The notes: a model not told the origin generated them from the letters alone. Positions 34,511 to 43,299 are shown, counted from the first letter of the stretch. The stretch is 64,000 nucleotides of DNA from Sphingomonas_R sp036387535 (GCF_036387535.1 NZ_DASVTO010000072.1:1-64000); one strand, 5' to 3'. Translations and numbers: made by a program.

Positions 34511-35686
34511 TCAGGCGGCGTTGGCGGCGACGCCGGCGGCGAGATCGGCGAAATAGCTGTCGGTGATGCGCTGGATCAGCGTCATCGATTCCAGCGGCGG
34601 CGTCGGGGTGTAATCGTAATCGATCGTCACCTTGCCGGCCGACAGGCTCGTCGTCGGGTTCTTGGCGACGTCGAACCACGCCTCCCCGCCCAGGATCAGC
34701 CCGGCGGTGCGCAGCTGGCGCAGCTCCGCATTGATGATCTCGACGATGTCGCGCACCAGGCTCGGCCGCAGCGGCTTGTCGATCGCCCAGGTCATGCCGG
34801 CGGCGATCGTATCCTGCAGCACCTGGGCGGTGCGGGTCGCGCTTTCGAACGCGAACAGCGGGTCGGCCGAGCAGGTGCGCTGACCCCAGATGCGGAAGCC
34901 GCCGCCAGTGCGGACGATGGTCGAGACCTGCGCGGCGTTGAGCAGGTTCGCCTCGCACGCCGGATCCTGGATATCGAACTGGATATCCTTGGTGGTGCCC
35001 AGCACGCCCAGGACCGGGACATTGCTGATCGTCTTGTTCCAGCCCTGCTCGGCATCGATCGCGGCGCGCAGGCCCATCGCGCGGGCGGTGGCGAAACTGG
35101 TGGCGTTGGCGCCGGTGGCGGCATCGAACGCGATGAAATCGGGGGTGAGCAGCATCAGCTCGCGCGACGCGAAGCCGCCGCGGTAGGTGATGGCGGCGGC
35201 GATGTCGGCGCCGATCGCGGCGGCATAGACCATCGCGCGCAGCTTCTTCGCGATCACAGTCAGCGCGGTGGTGACCGCCGCCGTGTCGAGGCCAGGCGCG
35301 CCGAGGATGCGCGGTTTGATGCCGAGCCGGCCCTCGGCCGCGAGCAGCGCCTGCATGCCCGTCTTTAGCCCTTGTGGCGTCGTGGTGCCGATGACGCTGG
35401 CGTTCGTGGCGGCGGCGTCTGCACCGGGGGCGACGCGGATCACGATCAGGACCGGCCGCGCCTGATCGGCGATGGCGCGGAGCGCGCCGTGGAGCGTGCC
35501 GGCGACACCGGCCTTCCCGATCGCGGCGTCCAGGTCGGTGATGAGGACGGGCGTGTCGAGCGGGAAGACGGTCGCATCGGCATCGGGCGCGGTCGCGAGC
35601 AGGCCGATGACGGCGGTGGCGACGGTGACCAGGCTGCGCTGGGCCGCGCTGGTCTCGGTAACGGAAATGCCGTGCGAATAGGCCAT
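34511..35686 (-). CDS. FI: Contractile tail sheath protein gpFI
   Basis: 391 residues (P2 396) from the ATG ending at 35686 (MAYSHGISVTETSAAQRSLV). Conserved parts include VIGLLATAPDAD, PRILGAPGLDTAAVTTAL and, near the C-terminus, the RRTADL-type region RDIVEIINAELRQLRTAGLI. It forms the contracting sheath. Its first residues resemble the start of the large Ig/GDSL protein at 47925-50453. Confidence 0.94.
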   Translation of the reverse strand: MAYSHGISVTETSAAQRSLVTVATAVIGLLATAPDADATVFPLDTPVLITDLDAAIGKAGVAGTLHGALRAIADQARPVLIVIRVAPGADAAATNASVIGTTTPQGLKTGMQALLAAEGRLGIKPRILGAPGLDTAAVTTALTVIAKKLRAMVYAAAIGADIAAAITYRGGFASRELMLLTPDFIAFDAATGANATSFATARAMGLRAAIDAEQGWNKTISNVPVLGVLGTTKDIQFDIQDPACEANLLNAAQVSTIVRTGGGFRIWGQRTCSADPLFAFESATRTAQVLQDTIAAGMTWAIDKPLRPSLVRDIVEIINAELRQLRTAGLILGGEAWFDVAKNPTTSLSAGKVTIDYDYTPTPPLESMTLIQRITDSYFADLAAGVAANAA

Positions 35687-35697
35687 GCGGAATCCTT

Positions 35698-36069
35698 TCA
35701 GGCGAGCGAAGCGGAGGTGTAGGAGACGTCGAGACGGACGCGGGTGCCGGCGCCGGCGGGGGCGAGGACATCGAGACGCTGCGCATCGAGCGAGAGGACA
35801 AAGGCCCCCGGGACAGCGCCCGCCGCCAAGGTCACCGCCAGCAGGCGGATGCGCGGTTCCCAGCGGAGCAGCGCCATGGCGGTCGCGGCATAGATGCGCA
35901 GGCGCAGCGCCGGGGTGACGGGCCGGTCGATCAGGTCGGGAAGATCGGAGCCATAGTCGCGGAGCGCGACGCGCGATCCGATCGGCGTGAACAGGATGTC
36001 GGCGACCGACTGGCGGAGATGGTCGGCGCCGGCGAGCGGCTTGCCGGTGCGCGCGTCCATGCCGGTCAT
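35698..36069 (-). CDS. W: Baseplate assembly protein gpW (gp25-like)
   Basis: 123 residues from an ATG overlapping the V stop (ATGA). The gp25/lysozyme-like core is DILFTPIGSRVALRDYGSDL and ALLRWEPRIRL. It is the sheath-initiating baseplate wedge protein. Confidence 0.92.
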   Translation of the reverse strand: MTGMDARTGKPLAGADHLRQSVADILFTPIGSRVALRDYGSDLPDLIDRPVTPALRLRIYAATAMALLRWEPRIRLLAVTLAAGAVPGAFVLSLDAQRLDVLAPAGAGTRVRLDVSYTSASLA

Positions 36070-36647
36070 GGCAGCGCCAGCGGTGCGAGCGTCTTGGCTG
36101 GGCCAGATTGGACACCGGGATGGACATGCTTGGCCAGGCTGATCCCGGCGCCCTTCACATCGCCATCGACATCGGCCTTGCCGCCGACGTCGAGATCGTC
36201 GCGGACGCTGAGCGTCCCCCAGATTTCGACCGGGCCGACCAGCGTGATGCCGTCCGGTGCCTCGATCTCGGCTCGGCCGCCGGCGGGCAGCTTGGCGACC
36301 AGCCGATGCGCCGCAGCGTCGTAGCTGATCTCGGCGCCGTCGACGAAGCGCAGCAGCTCGACATCCTCGGCCGCGGCCGGGGCAGGATTGGCATCCGAAT
36401 AGAGGCCGAGCAGCACGACGCCGGCGGCGGTGTCGCCCTCCGGGCAGAGCAGAAGGCATTGCTCGCCGATGGTCGGTGGCGACCAGGCCGCGGTGCCGCC
36501 GGCGCGGAACGCCAGCCACGGCACCTCGTCAGTCAGCAGATTGCCGATCCGGACGATGCAGGTGGCGTTGGCGTGATCGATCGACGCGACGATGCCCGTA
36601 CGGATGACATCGCCGATCAGGCGCTGGAGGTCGGCAGGGTCGCTCAT
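36066..36647 (-). CDS. V: Baseplate spike protein gpV
   Basis: 193 residues (P2 211). An OB-fold N-terminus (IRTGIVASIDHANATCIVRI) is followed by beta-helix-like repeats (GPVEIWGTLSVRDDLDVGGK) and a C-terminal HVHPGV, the HxH motif that binds iron at the spike tip. First gene of the operon behind Ogr box 1; the box centre is 58 nt from the ATG. Confidence 0.92.
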   Translation of the reverse strand: MSDPADLQRLIGDVIRTGIVASIDHANATCIVRIGNLLTDEVPWLAFRAGGTAAWSPPTIGEQCLLLCPEGDTAAGVVLLGLYSDANPAPAAAEDVELLRFVDGAEISYDAAAHRLVAKLPAGGRAEIEAPDGITLVGPVEIWGTLSVRDDLDVGGKADVDGDVKGAGISLAKHVHPGVQSGPAKTLAPLALP

Positions 36648-36693
36648 GGTGCCGAACCATGGCGCGCGCGCCGATTTCGTGCGCGGCCCCGGT

Positions 36694-36716
36694 CTTGTAG
36701 AATGCGTTTCTACAAG
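36694..36716. promoter_or_regulatory. Ogr box 1 (V operon)
   Basis: CTTGTAGA-ATGCGTT-TCTACAAG, perfect 8-bp arms. It contains TGT-N13-ACA, one base longer than the P2 Ogr site TGT-N12-ACA. It lies 47 bp upstream of the V start. The right arm supplies the TAG stop of the 84-residue ORF upstream. Confidence 0.8.
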
Positions 36717-36964
36717 GCTCGACGGTTCGGAGGAGCATCGATCGCGGCCTCAAGCTGATCGCCCAGGACCGCCATCAGAGCGGAGAGATCGCCGCGCGAG
36801 ACCGGGGCTTCGCCGCACCAGGTCACCGTGCCGCCGTCATGGAGCAGGTCGGCCAGTCCCCGCATCGCATCGCGCACGGTGATCAGGCGCGCATGCGGGT
36901 CCGGATCGATGACGTCCCGCGATCGATCGACCGGGCTGATATCCTCGGTGGCCAGCAACCGCAT
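36710..36964 (-). CDS. Small phage protein of the 37-kb cassette
   Basis: 84 residues from the ATG ending at 36964 (MRLLATEDISPVDRSRDVID), two bases after the upstream stop. Not recognised; the C-terminal part (DAMRGLADLLHDGGTVTWCG) appears helical. Its stop is inside Ogr box 1, so it ends exactly where the V operon promoter begins. Confidence 0.5.
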   Translation of the reverse strand: MRLLATEDISPVDRSRDVIDPDPHARLITVRDAMRGLADLLHDGGTVTWCGEAPVSRGDLSALMAVLGDQLEAAIDAPPNRRAL

Positions 36965-36965
36965 T

Positions 36966-37184
36966 TCAATGCACCCGCGACGGGATGCGAAGCGGTCGGA
37001 CCGCAAGCACGGCCAGCTCGGCGCGGTGCAGGCGTTCGATCAGTTCGTCGCGGGCGCCCGTCACCACCGCGCAGCGGATGGTGCAGCGTGCGCACCCGAT
37101 CGCACAACCGGGCGTGTCGCGGAGGAGGTCCGCGTCCTGCCATTCGGGCAAGACTATGCTATGGCTGCGCTCAGCTTGGGCCAT
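36966..37184 (-). CDS. Small protein with a four-cysteine motif
   Basis: 72 residues. C-x3-C-x2-C-x3-C at about 27-38 (CAIGCARCTIRC) could hold a zinc or Fe-S site. The start is divergent from the ribbon-helix-helix gene, 85 bp away, and it is followed by the 84-residue gene. Function unknown. Confidence 0.5.
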   Translation of the reverse strand: MAQAERSHSIVLPEWQDADLLRDTPGCAIGCARCTIRCAVVTGARDELIERLHRAELAVLAVRPLRIPSRVH

Positions 37185-37269
37185 CGGGTAAGCTCCGTGG
37201 TTCGAGTTAGGAGCGGGAGAGCGCTGTAACGCTCTTCCGCTTCCGCATTTCTGACGTTATAAACTCCGC

Positions 37270-37446
37270 ATGTCAATTGTTGCCGTCAAAAAGGTAGGAC
37301 GTCCAAAGGCGGACACCGAAGCTGTCACTGTCAGGGTGGAGCGCCGCATGCTCGCCGCCATTGATAGCTGGATCGCGCAACAGCCGGACGCGCCGTCCCG
37401 ACCGGAGGCGCTACGCCGACTGGCGCGCAAGGGTTTGGACCTATGA
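37270..37446 (+). CDS. Ribbon-helix-helix DNA-binding protein
   Basis: 58 residues. MSIVAVKKVGRPKADTEAVT carries a basic N-arm and the beta strand, then VRVERRMLAAIDSWIAQQ and PSRPEALRRLARKGLDL, the canonical CopG/Arc pattern. It is transcribed against the surrounding tail genes and its stop overlaps the next gene (ATGA). It probably regulates this small cassette. Confidence 0.75.
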   Translation: MSIVAVKKVGRPKADTEAVTVRVERRMLAAIDSWIAQQPDAPSRPEALRRLARKGLDL

Positions 37447-37814
37447 TATGGTCCCCAATCATAGACACATTGAACGGCATCGCCTTAACGCTGGCGATCG
37501 TTGCGCTTATCAACTTGATCAAGCTGCGCCGTACGATCGGTGGGGCTGAGCCGCTCATACAGGGACATCAGGCGGAGGATCTCGATATACGGCGCCGGCG
37601 TGCGGCCAAGCGGTTCAATGAGCGACTGAAGCTCCTAGCGAACTTTTTGAACACGGTCGGTGCGGCATGCCTGTTAACGATCCTTGTGGTTCCTTTTGCT
37701 ACAGCGGACGTTGTACGAGAACCTGTGCTAAGAGCGCTGTTCGGTACAGGCATCGCAGCCGTACTGCATATCAGCGCACAGCTTGTGCTGTTCGCGTGGA
37801 AGTCGGAGGAGTGA
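37443..37814 (+). CDS. Three-helix membrane protein of the 37-kb cassette
   Basis: 123 residues. Hydrophobic segments lie at about 8-27 (TLNGIALTLAIVALINLIKL), 68-87 (NTVGAACLLTILVVPFATAD) and 98-118 (LFGTGIAAVLHISAQLVLFAW), with a basic cytoplasmic loop (RRRRAAKRF) between the first two. No family recognised. It overlaps the RHH gene, forming an operon of probable lysogenic-conversion genes. Confidence 0.65.
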   Translation: MIWSPIIDTLNGIALTLAIVALINLIKLRRTIGGAEPLIQGHQAEDLDIRRRRAAKRFNERLKLLANFLNTVGAACLLTILVVPFATADVVREPVLRALFGTGIAAVLHISAQLVLFAWKSEE

Positions 37815-37819
37815 AGCGT

Positions 37820-37936
37820 ATGGAACTGCCGATTGCGATCGCATCCTGCGCGTTCCTGCTCGCCACTCTTTCGGTCGTAATCGTTCAGCGTGCCTCGCGT
37901 GCGTTCGACCGTAAATATCATATCGGCGGGGAGTAG
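37820..37936 (+). CDS. 38-residue membrane peptide
   Basis: MELPIAIASCAFLLATLSVV is a membrane segment, followed by a basic tail RASRAFDRKYHIGGE. It starts 5 nt after the upstream stop with a GGAGG Shine-Dalgarno, so it is a plausible third cistron. Function unknown. Confidence 0.5.
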   Translation: MELPIAIASCAFLLATLSVVIVQRASRAFDRKYHIGGE

Positions 37937-37943
37937 GCGCTGA

Positions 37944-37961
37944 GGCGGATAGTAATCCGCC
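37944..37961. terminator. Hairpin between convergent cassette and dam gene
   Basis: A perfect 7-bp stem GGCGGAT-AGTA-ATCCGCC, 8 bp after the 38-residue ORF and 6 bp after the methylase stop on the other strand. There is no strong T-run, but the position fits a bidirectional terminator. Confidence 0.5.
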
Positions 37962-37967
37962 CCGCTC

Positions 37968-38798
37968 CTAATCGTTTGCCGCTTCCAACAGGATGCTCCT
38001 CTCGTTCGAGATCAGCAGCTCGGCGGCCTTGGTCGGCATGCCGGAACCAACCGTGTAGATGGTCGGCACCGGGACCATGCAGAAGCCGGCGAAGATCGTC
38101 CGCACGTCCGGATTGTCGTTGATCGACAACAGGAAGCCGCCCTTGATCGCGCGCAGCTGCGCCGCCAGGCGGGCGAAGTCGTCGGGTGCGAAGACCCCAG
38201 GGCCATAGTCCCCTTCGCACTGCCAGTAGGGCGGATCGAGGTAGAAGAGCGCGCCGTCGCGGTCATATCGGCGAATGAAGTCGCCATAGGGCAGACGCTC
38301 GATCGTCACGCCCTGGAGCCGGTCATGCAGATCGGCGAGCATGGGTTCGAGCTTGCCGACGTCGAACCGCGCCGGGTTGCTCGCATCGACGCCGTAGGTC
38401 CGCCCGGCCACCCGCCCGCCGAACGCCAGCCGCTGCAAATACAGGAACCGGCAGGCGCGTTGCAGATCGGTCAGCCGTTCCGGATCCTGCCCGAGCAGGC
38501 GTTCAAATTCGGCGCGGCCGGCGACACGGAAGCGCAGCATGTCGATCATGTAAGGATAATGCTCGGCAAGACAGCGGAACAGGCCGGACACGTCACCGCT
38601 GATATCGTTGATCGCCTCGGCGCGCGGCCGGCGCGTGCGGCGCAGGAAGATGCCGCCCATGCCGACGAAGGGTTCGGCGTAGCTGGTGTGCGGCGTGCGA
38701 TCGAGGATCGCGCAGATGCGCTTGGCGAGGTTGCGCTTGCCGCCGATATAGCCGGCGACGGGTCGCGTGGGGGCGACGGGGAAAAGGTCGATAGACAA
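37968..38798 (-). CDS. D12-class DNA adenine N6-methyltransferase (Dam-like)
   Basis: 276 residues. The GGK start (YIGGKRNLAKRI), SAM-binding EPFVGMGGIF (about 42-51) and catalytic DPPY (188-191, LDPPYWQCEGDYG) define the D12 class. There is no partner nuclease. It lies at the end of the J operon, so it is probably a late gene that modifies phage DNA against host restriction or affects packaging. The target site cannot be read. Confidence 0.88.
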   Translation of the reverse strand: MSIDLFPVAPTRPVAGYIGGKRNLAKRICAILDRTPHTSYAEPFVGMGGIFLRRTRRPRAEAINDISGDVSGLFRCLAEHYPYMIDMLRFRVAGRAEFERLLGQDPERLTDLQRACRFLYLQRLAFGGRVAGRTYGVDASNPARFDVGKLEPMLADLHDRLQGVTIERLPYGDFIRRYDRDGALFYLDPPYWQCEGDYGPGVFAPDDFARLAAQLRAIKGGFLLSINDNPDVRTIFAGFCMVPVPTIYTVGSGMPTKAAELLISNERSILLEAAND

Positions 38799-38892
38799 GT
38801 AGGATTTCCTGCAAGAGATGGCGTCCCGGCCGGGTCCACTGGCGGGGGATGCGCGCGTGCAGGCGCTTCAGGATCGGGGCACCGTTCCGCCC

Positions 38893-39498
38893 CTATTCGG
38901 GCCAGCCGTCCTCGACATCGACCGGGGTGCCGGCCGCGATCCTATCTTTCAAGTCCCAGCTATGCGCCAGGATCGCGCGGCCCCAGCCGGCCATGCCGAG
39001 CAGCACGTCCAGCCCCTCCTGATAGGTGACGGTGATCGTGGCATTCGACGCGGTCCGGAAGCTGGCGTCTACGACGTCACCGAAGCCGGCCGCGACTGCG
39101 GCGGAATAGCTGATCTGACTGGTGAGCCAGTTGGTCTTGTCGTCGACGTCGCGCAGCTGGAGACGGTGGCCCGCGAACGCCGGTGACGCCGGCGCATAGC
39201 CGCCCAGGAACACGCGCTGGGCGCGCGCATCGACCGCGTCGCGGCGCGCGGCCATGGCAGCGGCGGCACGGGCGGCGAGGATGTCGGCCGCGATCGGCGT
39301 CACCCGCCAGTCGCCATCCACCCAGGCGATCGTCTCGATCTCCGGATCGATCGCAGGCGCGGCCGGCGCTTCGACCCAGCCGCAGGCGACGCGGCCGTCC
39401 GGATTGTTGGCGAGGTCCGACCAGAGATTTTGATCGGCATCCTGGTCGAAATAGGGGAGCGGTTGCGGTTCGCCGCCGGCGCGCATCCAGAGCGTCAT
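38893..39498 (-). CDS. Tail-fibre-associated DUF4376 protein
   Basis: 201 residues. The C-terminal part (RRDAVDARAQRVFLGGYAPA ... FAGHRLQLRDVDDKTNWL) matches DUF4376, common next to phage tail fibres. The N-terminus (PQPLPYFDQDADQNLWSDLA) resembles a fibre-assembly module. It overlaps the Gly-rich protein by 4 bp. Confidence 0.7.
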   Translation of the reverse strand: MTLWMRAGGEPQPLPYFDQDADQNLWSDLANNPDGRVACGWVEAPAAPAIDPEIETIAWVDGDWRVTPIAADILAARAAAAMAARRDAVDARAQRVFLGGYAPASPAFAGHRLQLRDVDDKTNWLTSQISYSAAVAAGFGDVVDASFRTASNATITVTYQEGLDVLLGMAGWGRAILAHSWDLKDRIAAGTPVDVEDGWPE

Positions 39499-40127
39499 CC
39501 GTAGAACTCCATCACGATATAGCCGTCGCCGCCCCCGCCACCCGGCGTGAATTCAGGACGCGGAACACCGCTGCCTCCGCCGCAGCCCAGCCGCCCGGCA
39601 TAGCCGGAGCCGTCGCTCGGGTGGCCGCCATATTCACCGCCACCGCGAAGGCCGGAGCCGCTGGCACCGGTGAAATTGCCGAACGCGAAGCCCGCGCTTC
39701 CGATCATCGTCAGGTCGACCCCATCTGCCCCCGGCTGCGCGTTGTCGCTGTTCGGTCCCGGCGAGACGAACGGAATCCCGATCTTCCCGGCCTTGGCGGT
39801 ATAGCCAAGAGCCGAACTGTCTTCAGACGGGTAATATTGGTTCGCAGGGAAGCCGTTGCGCCCGCCGCGGCCGATCGTCACCGTGACGCTGCTGTCGCGC
39901 AGCCGAATGAACCGGCGTTCGGTCTGGGCCTCGCCCCCACCGTTGCTACCCTGATTGTTACTTTGCGCACCGCCAGCGCCGCCCCCGCCTTTCATCTCGA
40001 ACCGCACCATCGTCGTGCCGCGCGGGACGGGCACGACGATGGTGCCGGGTTCGACACGACGGAACGTGCCGAGCCGGCGAAGCTGGCTGGTCGCGGTGGT
40101 TGCCGGGTTGGCAACGCGGCCCGCCAT
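39495..40127 (-). CDS. Glycine-rich tail tip protein
   Basis: 210 residues from the ATG ending at 40127 (MAGRVANPATTATSQLRRLG). From about residue 45 the sequence is Gly-rich with poly-Gly blocks (MKGGGGAGGAQSNNQG, LGCGGGSGV, PGGGGGDGYIVMEFYG), as in phage adhesins built on polyglycine helices. It is likely a receptor-binding or fibre-tip protein. Confidence 0.65.
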   Translation of the reverse strand: MAGRVANPATTATSQLRRLGTFRRVEPGTIVVPVPRGTTMVRFEMKGGGGAGGAQSNNQGSNGGGEAQTERRFIRLRDSSVTVTIGRGGRNGFPANQYYPSEDSSALGYTAKAGKIGIPFVSPGPNSDNAQPGADGVDLTMIGSAGFAFGNFTGASGSGLRGGGEYGGHPSDGSGYAGRLGCGGGSGVPRPEFTPGGGGGDGYIVMEFYG

Positions 40128-40453
40128 CAGACGCTCCGCTTCGCAGCGGTGTAGCTGGCATCGACATAGCCAGCCCCGGAGCGGTCCCACAGCTCATAGC
40201 CGGCGGGCAGCAGCAGATCGGTTTCGACATCATAGGGCGCGCCGCCAAGGTCGACCAGATGACCGCGCGCGCGGTAGCAGGCATTGCTGCCATCGGCTTT
40301 GCGGATGCGCAGATCGAACGCGTCGTTGCCGCCACCATTGTTGGAGATCCGAACGCGGACGCGCCATTCCTCGCCCGCCGGCACCGGGCCAAAGGCGCGG
40401 GCGAGCAGGGTCGAGGCGGTGTGGTTGACGGGGTCGACGGTGGCGGCGGTCAT
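40127..40453 (-). CDS. Small tail structural protein
   Basis: 108 residues, beta-rich (EEWRVRVRISNNGGGNDAFD), not recognised. It lies within the fibre module and couples to the Gly-rich gene by TGATG. Likely a virion component. Confidence 0.55.
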   Translation of the reverse strand: MTAATVDPVNHTASTLLARAFGPVPAGEEWRVRVRISNNGGGNDAFDLRIRKADGSNACYRARGHLVDLGGAPYDVETDLLLPAGYELWDRSGAGYVDASYTAAKRSV

Positions 40454-40463
40454 GGGTGCATCC

Positions 40464-40880
40464 TCATGCGAAGAACCAGCGGTCGACGGCTTGCGCGTCG
40501 AGCTGCGCGCGGACCTTGCCGAGGTCGGTGCTGACCAGATCGATCCGGCTGTCGAGATCGTCGGAGATCGCGTCGAACTGGAGATCGAAGGCGGCGAGGA
40601 TTTCCGCCTTCATGATCGTGATCGCGTTGTCCGCGACCCACCGGTCATGGACCTCCGCCAGCTCGGCCGCGAGCGCATTGGCGCGTTCGACCACCGGTTG
40701 CAGCGCCGCCACCAGTCGCGCCAGCCCGACATCGCGCAGCTCGGCGAGTGCGATTTCATAATCGGGCTTGAGCGCGAGCGCCTGGCGCAGCGCGGCCGCA
40801 ATATATTCCATCGCGCGGTTCATGCGCGCGGGCGAAGCATCGCGGTCGCGCTGGAAATCCAGCTCAGGCGGGAGCGACAT
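40464..40880 (-). CDS. Helical tail-module protein
   Basis: 138 residues, nearly all helix with heptad character (LVAALQPVVERANALAAELA, QFDAISDDLDSRIDLVSTDL). It may be a fibre-linker or oligomerising component. It overlaps the 56-residue gene upstream by 17 bp. Confidence 0.55.
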   Translation of the reverse strand: MSLPPELDFQRDRDASPARMNRAMEYIAAALRQALALKPDYEIALAELRDVGLARLVAALQPVVERANALAAELAEVHDRWVADNAITIMKAEILAAFDLQFDAISDDLDSRIDLVSTDLGKVRAQLDAQAVDRWFFA

Positions 40881-41034
40881 CGGTCACCAGCTCGGCTGCG
40901 ATCATCGCGTCCAGGATGTCCTGGTTGACCGTGTGGTCATGGCCGGGCTTGTAGTCGAACCCGGCGTGCGGAAAGACGCGCGCGAGGCCGACCTTGTAAA
41001 AGCCCGACTTGGAAACCTTGTATGTCGTGACCAT
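40864..41034 (-). CDS. 56-residue tail-module protein
   Basis: MVTTYKVSKSGFYKVGLARV then DYKPGHDHTVNQDILDAMIA, ending DVAPA. It starts 12 nt after the large tail gene and overlaps the next gene. Too short for routine callers; the composition and spacing look real. Function unknown. Confidence 0.55.
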   Translation of the reverse strand: MVTTYKVSKSGFYKVGLARVFPHAGFDYKPGHDHTVNQDILDAMIAAELVTDVAPA

Positions 41035-41046
41035 GGTCGATGCTCC

Positions 41047-43299
41047 TTAAAGGGCGAAGTCTTTGCGCCAACCGAAGTGGAAGGTGCGGAGCGCGGAGTC
41101 CGTGGTCGCGTCGAACTGGATTTTGTACGACGGCACGGCAGCGCCGAGGTTAAAGACCCATGTCCGCTCGATCGAACCGTCGTCAGCGACGACGTCGGAG
41201 AAGGATGAGGGCGATACGAGCGTGGCGTAACCTGCACCGGTGCGCAGCTTCGCGGTGGCGGTGTGATGGCCCGCCTCAAAATATTCGAGCCGGCCGATCA
41301 CGCGGATCTGCGCCGAGCCCGCGCCGGGCAGCAGCCGCGGCATCGAGACATGGGTGAGGCTGAGCCGCGGCCGCGAGACGCGGACGCGTGAGCCGGTGAG
41401 TTTTACCGCGGGCATGACGTCGGGGGTGCCGGTCATGACCAGGCGGAGCGGCACGAGCGGCGGGATGTTGCCGCCGGCGCCCAGCACCGACTGCTCGGTC
41501 CGCGCCAGCGGCGTCCAGATCCCGCCGACCTGGACCTCATAGGTGAGGTCGGTCGATTTCGGGATGATCGCCTCGGCCAGGATGTCGATCGCGGTCATGC
41601 CACCGGCGAGCGACAGCGGCGCCATGTCGATGACGGCCCGCGCCGCGGTGAACTTGGCCGCGTAGAGCGAGAAGCACAGATCGCGGGTGCCGTCCCCTTG
41701 CTGATAGGCGCCGTCGAGCACGTAGAAGAGCGTGCCCTGCGGGAAATTGGTCCCTTGCGTCGTCGCGATCCAGTGATCGGCGGCCGAGATCACGACCAGC
41801 GCATAGCGCTTGCCGCCTTCGAGATAGACCGGCTGGACCGGGATGACGGTCTCGGCATTGACGAGCAGGCTGGCGCGCGGGACGGTGGTGACCGAGATCA
41901 CCTTGTCGAGCGCCGGCGCGCCGCGATCGGTTTCGCACAGCGCCAGCGTGATGCCGCCGTTCGCGGCCAGGCGGGTAAAGGTCAGGCCGACCGCGTCGAG
42001 CCAGAGATCATTGGCGTTGAGGAAGGTCTCGGCGACCTGCGCGCCGGGCACGGCATGGTTGACGGTGGTATAGTCCCAATAGGGTTCCTGATACACGTCT
42101 ACCCACAGCCGGCGGACGCGTACCCAGCCATGCGCGGGGCCGTCCCAATCGACCTTGACGGTCTGGAACAGCTCGCCGTTGCGCTCGAAGGTCTCGGGGA
42201 TGTAGCGATCGGTGACCGCACCCCACCAACCACTGTTGGTGCAGACGGTGAATTCCTCGCCGTAGCGCGTGCGGGTCCGCGACATCATGCGCTGAACCAT
42301 CTGGTGGCTCTGGTAGCTATAGGCGGCGATCTGGGTTTCGGCCTGGCGCGGGCCGACATTCATGCGCAGCTCGCGCGCATAGGCCGGGAACAGCACGTCG
42401 CCGGTGACCTTGGCGCGCGGGTTGAGCGCGTCGAAGACGGCGAGTTGGCTGTCCTTTACATCCTCGTCGGCGAAGCGGATGCCTTCCTCGATCTTCGCGC
42501 GGAAATTGGGATGGGCGAGATCGGATTCCTCCTTGTCCAGGAAGAAGTCCGCATCGCTGTCGGACGCCGCGACCGGGATGCCGGCCTGCTCCTCCAGCGT
42601 CGCCATGCGCGCGAGCAGCCGGCCGAAGGCGGCGGTGTTGACATTGTTCGCGACGCCGACCTTCAAGGTGGCGATGTCGGAGCCGAGCGCCACGATCTGA
42701 GGGCCGGCCTTGGCCTGGAACGCCTCGAGGCTGGCGGCGCGGGCGGCGACGTCGGCGACGCTGTCGAGGCGGTTGCCGGCGATCATGTCGACGCGGTCGA
42801 CGCCGGTCGGGGTCAGCACGACCCGCGCGACCGCCAGGACGCCGGCGTCGAGGACGGGATCGATCGGGTCGGGGCTCTCCTGGCCGGAGGCGACGTTGAT
42901 GTTGCAGAGCCGCGCCAGCTCCATAGCGACGACGCGCGGTTCGGAGGCGCCGGTTTCCTCGTTGATCAGGAATTCGCGCGGACGCGCGTCGGTCTCGCTC
43001 TCCTGGCCGAAGATCACGATCAGGACATGCTTCTTGGTCGCGATCGGTAGCGAGGTGGTGAAGTCCTTCACGAACGCGGCGTCGCGGGCGAAGACCTTGC
43101 CGGCCGAATAAAGCCGGCCAGGCTGGACGGTCACCTCGGTCGCGCTGCTGCGCGCGGCGGTGAAACCCGCATATTTGCGATCGGCGGTCACCGCGTCCGC
43201 GACGAGATCGTCCATCGATCCCTGCGCGAAATCCTGCAGCTGATTATAGTCGGCGGGATCATTGTCCATGCCGTCACGGAAGATGACGCGGCTTTGCAT
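41047..43299 (-). CDS. Large tail/baseplate protein (DUF4815-like)
   Basis: 750 residues from the ATG ending at 43299 (MQSRVIFRDGMDNDPADYNQ), which overlaps the I stop (TAATG). The N-terminal 200 residues (LQDFAQGSMDDLVADAV ... GRLYSAGKVFARD) match phage tail proteins of the DUF4815 type. The rest is beta-rich. It occupies the place of P2 fibre gpH but is not homologous, so the adsorption apparatus differs from P2. Confidence 0.7.
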   Translation of the reverse strand: MQSRVIFRDGMDNDPADYNQLQDFAQGSMDDLVADAVTADRKYAGFTAARSSATEVTVQPGRLYSAGKVFARDAAFVKDFTTSLPIATKKHVLIVIFGQESETDARPREFLINEETGASEPRVVAMELARLCNINVASGQESPDPIDPVLDAGVLAVARVVLTPTGVDRVDMIAGNRLDSVADVAARAASLEAFQAKAGPQIVALGSDIATLKVGVANNVNTAAFGRLLARMATLEEQAGIPVAASDSDADFFLDKEESDLAHPNFRAKIEEGIRFADEDVKDSQLAVFDALNPRAKVTGDVLFPAYARELRMNVGPRQAETQIAAYSYQSHQMVQRMMSRTRTRYGEEFTVCTNSGWWGAVTDRYIPETFERNGELFQTVKVDWDGPAHGWVRVRRLWVDVYQEPYWDYTTVNHAVPGAQVAETFLNANDLWLDAVGLTFTRLAANGGITLALCETDRGAPALDKVISVTTVPRASLLVNAETVIPVQPVYLEGGKRYALVVISAADHWIATTQGTNFPQGTLFYVLDGAYQQGDGTRDLCFSLYAAKFTAARAVIDMAPLSLAGGMTAIDILAEAIIPKSTDLTYEVQVGGIWTPLARTEQSVLGAGGNIPPLVPLRLVMTGTPDVMPAVKLTGSRVRVSRPRLSLTHVSMPRLLPGAGSAQIRVIGRLEYFEAGHHTATAKLRTGAGYATLVSPSSFSDVVADDGSIERTWVFNLGAAVPSYKIQFDATTDSALRTFHFGWRKDFAL

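Noticed and set aside
37218..37235. AGAGCG-CTGTAA-CGCTCT hairpin before the ribbon-helix-helix gene as a terminator
   Set aside because: No T-run on either strand; it may be an operator dyad but there is too little to call.
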